A stretch of 64,000 nucleotides of DNA. It comes from Clostridia bacterium. GTDB taxonomy: Bacteria; Bacillota; Clostridia; UMGS1810. Positions 62,311 through 64,000 of the stretch are shown here, piece by piece. A model generated the notes under the pieces. The model was given only the letters and a program-made list of their open reading frames with translations, had not been told where the DNA came from and searched no databases. The position numbers were made by a program, and so were the translations under genes. The stretch spans positions 1-64,000 of the forward strand of contig JAGATB010000030.1 of the NCBI GenBank assembly GCA_017621495.1. Direction: 5' to 3'. Position 1 is the first letter of the stretch. Every line of letters starts with the position of its first letter.

Positions 62311-62679
62311 TTAACTGGTCTTATCAAGTCGCTGCTGAGCATCGGCTCCTTCGTTATTCAAGCGCTCATCAAGAAGCTTGTCAACATAGCATTCTGTATA
62401 TCCTATCAGCTTTGCTTGGTCTGCAACATCATCCAATTTGTTAAGAATTTTTAGTATTTCCATTTCATTTTTGCTTAATTTTACATCAACACACTCTTTC
62501 CCCTTCACTAACCAATCTAACGAAACATTTAGAAAATCTGAGAGAGATTTAATCTTTTCTACCGATGGTGAACTTGTTTCAAATCTCCGAATTGCCCCAT
62601 TTCCAAATCCTAATCTTTTTTCTACAGCACTACAACTTAAGCCCATTTCCTTGATTTTTTGCATAATACGGCTTACCAT
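62311..62679 (-). CDS. Cro/C1-type helix-turn-helix repressor
   Basis: A 122-residue regulator with an XRE helix-turn-helix at the N-terminus (IMQKIKEMGLSCSAVEKRLGFGNGAIRRFE, then VEKIKSLSDFLNVSLDWLVKG). A helical C-terminus for dimerisation follows. It should bind the palindrome at 62729-62744 in the divergent promoter region and repress the rightward genes, and perhaps itself. This repressor/divergent operator layout is typical for phages and integrative elements. Confidence 0.88.
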   Translation of the reverse strand: MVSRIMQKIKEMGLSCSAVEKRLGFGNGAIRRFETSSPSVEKIKSLSDFLNVSLDWLVKGKECVDVKLSKNEMEILKILNKLDDVADQAKLIGYTECYVDKLLDERLNNEGADAQQRLDKTS

Positions 62680-62721
62680 AAAAAAATCACCTCACTTTTT
62701 AGAAAATTTGAGAAAAAACTA

Positions 62722-62750
62722 TTGACATTTCTCAAATTTGAGAATATAAT
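62722..62750 (+). promoter_or_regulatory. Consensus promoter whose 17-base spacer is a palindromic operator
   Basis: A perfect TTGACA (62722-62727) and perfect TATAAT (62745-62750) are 17 bases apart. The last 16 spacer bases are the perfect palindrome TTCTCAAATTTGAGAA (62729-62744). A half-copy TTTGAGAA lies at 62707-62714. The adjacent XRE repressor is the obvious binding partner. Transcription runs toward the small ORFs from 62910. Confidence 0.88.
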
Positions 62751-62801
62751 ATAATTAGTTGATATTGATTAATCATAATCAAGCAAAAGCATAGCAAAGC
62801 A

Positions 62802-62833
62802 TACGCCGGGAGCACTGCAGGCTCGGAGGCGTA
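62802..62833 (+). other. Structured leader of the rightward accessory transcript
   Basis: TACGCC (62802-62807) pairs with GGCGTA (62828-62833), and inner GAGC with GCTC around a CTGCAG-containing loop. A second small hairpin ACATA/TATGT follows near 62859-62873. The 150-base leader is GC-richer than its surroundings. It may regulate the downstream small genes; no known riboswitch was recognised. Confidence 0.45.
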
Positions 62834-62909
62834 CGCAAAAAGTTATTCGTATCTACATATTACCATATGTGGAGGCGAAAATCAAGGATTTTTTTAAGGA
62901 GGATTGTAA

Positions 62910-63107
62910 ATGTCAACAATAAATGTAATTGTTTTATGGTTGTTATATGTTTGCATACGAAAATGGTTTAAGTGGAGAAGGAAGGCAAGAGCCTTGTGTC
63001 TATGGATATCATACAATACCAATAAAGAACCAACTGATGAGGAATTGAAAGCATGTTTCAGAAGACACGAAGACCTTAGGACGTTTTTTGATGCAGGACG
63101 CAAATAA
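62910..63107 (+). CDS. Small hypothetical protein
   Basis: A 65-residue protein with a hydrophobic, aromatic N-terminus (MSTINVIVLWLLYVCIRKW) followed by a basic stretch and an acidic/helical C-terminus (TDEELKACFRRHEDLRTFF). It may sit at the membrane. AAGGAGGATTGTAA sets the start. It is the first gene after the consensus promoter. No family recognised. Confidence 0.6.
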   Translation: MSTINVIVLWLLYVCIRKWFKWRRKARALCLWISYNTNKEPTDEELKACFRRHEDLRTFFDAGRK

Positions 63108-63132
63108 ATCTATAGGTTTGGAGGAATATTTT

Positions 63133-63684
63133 ATGTTTGAATTTAATGAGCAAGAAAAGAAGTTTTTAAAAGAATTTTACGAAAAACAGCACTCCGGTGC
63201 TAAGGATAATGTCGGCACCATGACGCCCATCCACGTGGTGGAACGCATTCGCAAGGAATACGTAGAAAGCGAAGAAGGAGATGCGTGGCTATGGACTGAC
63301 GACTACGAATGGAAGACTTTCGATAACTTCGACGAAATGCTGAACCACGCGAGAAAAGCCACCAAAAAAGAATACCCCCCATACGAGGAAGTCGAATACG
63401 AGGAAGTCGACGACATCTGGATTGAGAGCGAGAAAACATACTGCAAAGCATACGGAATCAAAGCGTATCCTTGCAAAATGGTCCAGTACACAGAACCAGT
63501 CGCATTTTTCTTTATTTTAGATGAAGCTAAGCGATATAAGAATGACTATCAATCGCACAACTGTAGGGATTGCAGGATATATACGTATTCTATGGGATAT
63601 TCAAATTATGGTGATTTGCCTGTATTCAGAGAGCTTTTGTTAAAGATGGGAAAGAGGTTGATTGAAGATGAAAAGAGTGATTAA
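63133..63684 (+). CDS. Hypothetical cytosolic protein
   Basis: A 183-residue protein (MFEFNEQEKKFLKEFYEKQ start) with an acidic centre (YPPYEEVEYEEVDDIW), aromatic residues and two cysteines near the end (NCRDCRIYTY). No family is recognised. GGAGGAATATTTT sets the start at 63133, not 63088. Its middle, about 63190-63490, has clearly higher GC at third codon positions than both ends, so parts may have different origin. It belongs to the repressed accessory operon. Confidence 0.6.
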   Translation: MFEFNEQEKKFLKEFYEKQHSGAKDNVGTMTPIHVVERIRKEYVESEEGDAWLWTDDYEWKTFDNFDEMLNHARKATKKEYPPYEEVEYEEVDDIWIESEKTYCKAYGIKAYPCKMVQYTEPVAFFFILDEAKRYKNDYQSHNCRDCRIYTYSMGYSNYGDLPVFRELLLKMGKRLIEDEKSD

Positions 63685-63868
63685 GTTATTGGCGCTGGTG
63701 CTGGTGGAGATTGTGCTGCTGCTCTTGATATTTAGTACTGTGTGGATTTGTATTGTATGCCCGGGGGCGGTAAATCCATTATGTGAATACATAATAATTT
63801 GTGCAGCAGTGATTGGGTTTAAGCAGGTAGGAATGTTGATTGGAGGGATTCTTGTTGGAAAGTATTAA
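63668..63868 (+). CDS. Small membrane protein
   Basis: A 66-residue protein with two predicted helices (LLALVLVEIVLLLLIFSTVWI and YIIICAAVIGFKQVGMLIGGIL). It overlaps the previous stop by 17 bases and the next start by 14, so translation is coupled. GAGG lies upstream. Function unknown; small hydrophobic proteins of this kind occur in phages and conjugative elements. Confidence 0.55.
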   Translation: MKRVIKLLALVLVEIVLLLLIFSTVWICIVCPGAVNPLCEYIIICAAVIGFKQVGMLIGGILVGKY

Positions 63869-64000
63869 AAATGTTGTTGAAGAGGCTTTAAACGGTTTTT
63901 TTACACCTGTTGTAGTAAGTGATATTGCCACAAAAATCAGTGAAAAAGCTGCTGAGAGACAGTTAATTCTCATGGAGGAAAGATTTTGTATCTGGAACGA
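63855..64000 (+). CDS. Partial hypothetical protein running off the window end
   Basis: A frame from TTG at 63855, with GGAGGG seven bases upstream, reads LESIKNVVEEALNGFFTPVV and on to the window end without a stop. It overlaps the preceding small membrane gene by 14 bases. The sequence looks like an amphipathic, acidic helical protein; family unknown because only 48 residues are visible. Confidence 0.5.
   Translation, partial: MESIKNVVEEALNGFFTPVVVSDIATKISEKAAERQLILMEERFCIWN

Noticed and set aside
62802-62833. A known riboswitch or T-box in the leader
   Set aside because: The stems do not match any conserved aptamer core I can recognise, and no T-box sequence is present.
1-64000. CRISPR array, insertion-sequence transposase or rRNA operon
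   Set aside because: No regularly spaced repeats, no transposase with DDE motifs and no rRNA sequence were seen.

Overview
The window looks like chromosome from an anaerobic, endospore-forming member of the Clostridia (Bacillota). The signs are spo0A, spoIID and a spoIIQ-like M23 gene, sigma-A type promoters, strong GGAGG ribosome binding sites, a biotin-dependent sodium-pumping decarboxylase, SLH-domain surface proteins, and YesM/YesN two-component regulation. The genus cannot be fixed from the sequence alone.

Layout. Positions 1-50,000 are mostly ordinary chromosome. There are two tRNA genes (Asp, Val) with one clear promoter; hslO with a HAD phosphatase; a complete oxaloacetate decarboxylase sodium pump (oadG, biotin carrier, oadB with an unusual exported N-terminal extension, oadA); rRNA pseudouridine synthase with a GNAT protein; trmB; a D,D-carboxypeptidase; a Na/Pi symporter; spo0A with a remarkable leader hairpin; a spoIID and M23 pair; citrate synthase; a PP2C phosphatase and Ser/Thr kinase pair; and an M18 aminopeptidase. 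From 20,193 to 45,308 lies a glycan-utilisation and surface-protein locus: two very large secreted clan-A type glycosidases, SLH proteins, a beta-propeller protein, an M14-like protein, a YesM/YesN sensor-regulator pair and a sugar ABC importer. Divergent from these are an aldolase-type lyase, a YgjV-family protein and an MFS transporter. Then follow a ParE-type toxin-antitoxin pair and the operon nadK-argR-recN-dCMP deaminase.

Positions 50,900-64,000 are accessory and AT-rich. They hold a YefM/YoeB pair, an orphan barstar, a broken cohesin/SLH surface scaffold gene, a leucine-rich-repeat protein ending in cohesin plus dockerin, and a protein joining a TIR-like (CAP12-type) domain to a C-terminal cupin. 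These are followed by a tyrosine recombinase, decayed gene remnants, a small alarmone synthetase, and the left part of what may be a mobile element (Cro/C1-type repressor, divergent operator-promoter, small ORFs).

The most striking structure is at 58,833-59,110. Two 27-bp inverted repeats (26/27 identical) enclose 224 bp that carry a consensus sigma-A promoter and an intrinsic terminator, directly next to a tyrosine recombinase gene. In the present orientation the promoter points away from the TIR-cupin/cohesin-dockerin operon and the terminator blocks leftward read-through. Inversion would place the promoter about 75 nt upstream of the TIR-cupin start codon. I read this as a phase-variation switch (an ON/OFF invertible promoter) controlling a TIR-like sensor together with cellulosome-like surface proteins. 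The invertible repeats, promoter and terminator are directly visible; inversion and its effects are inference.
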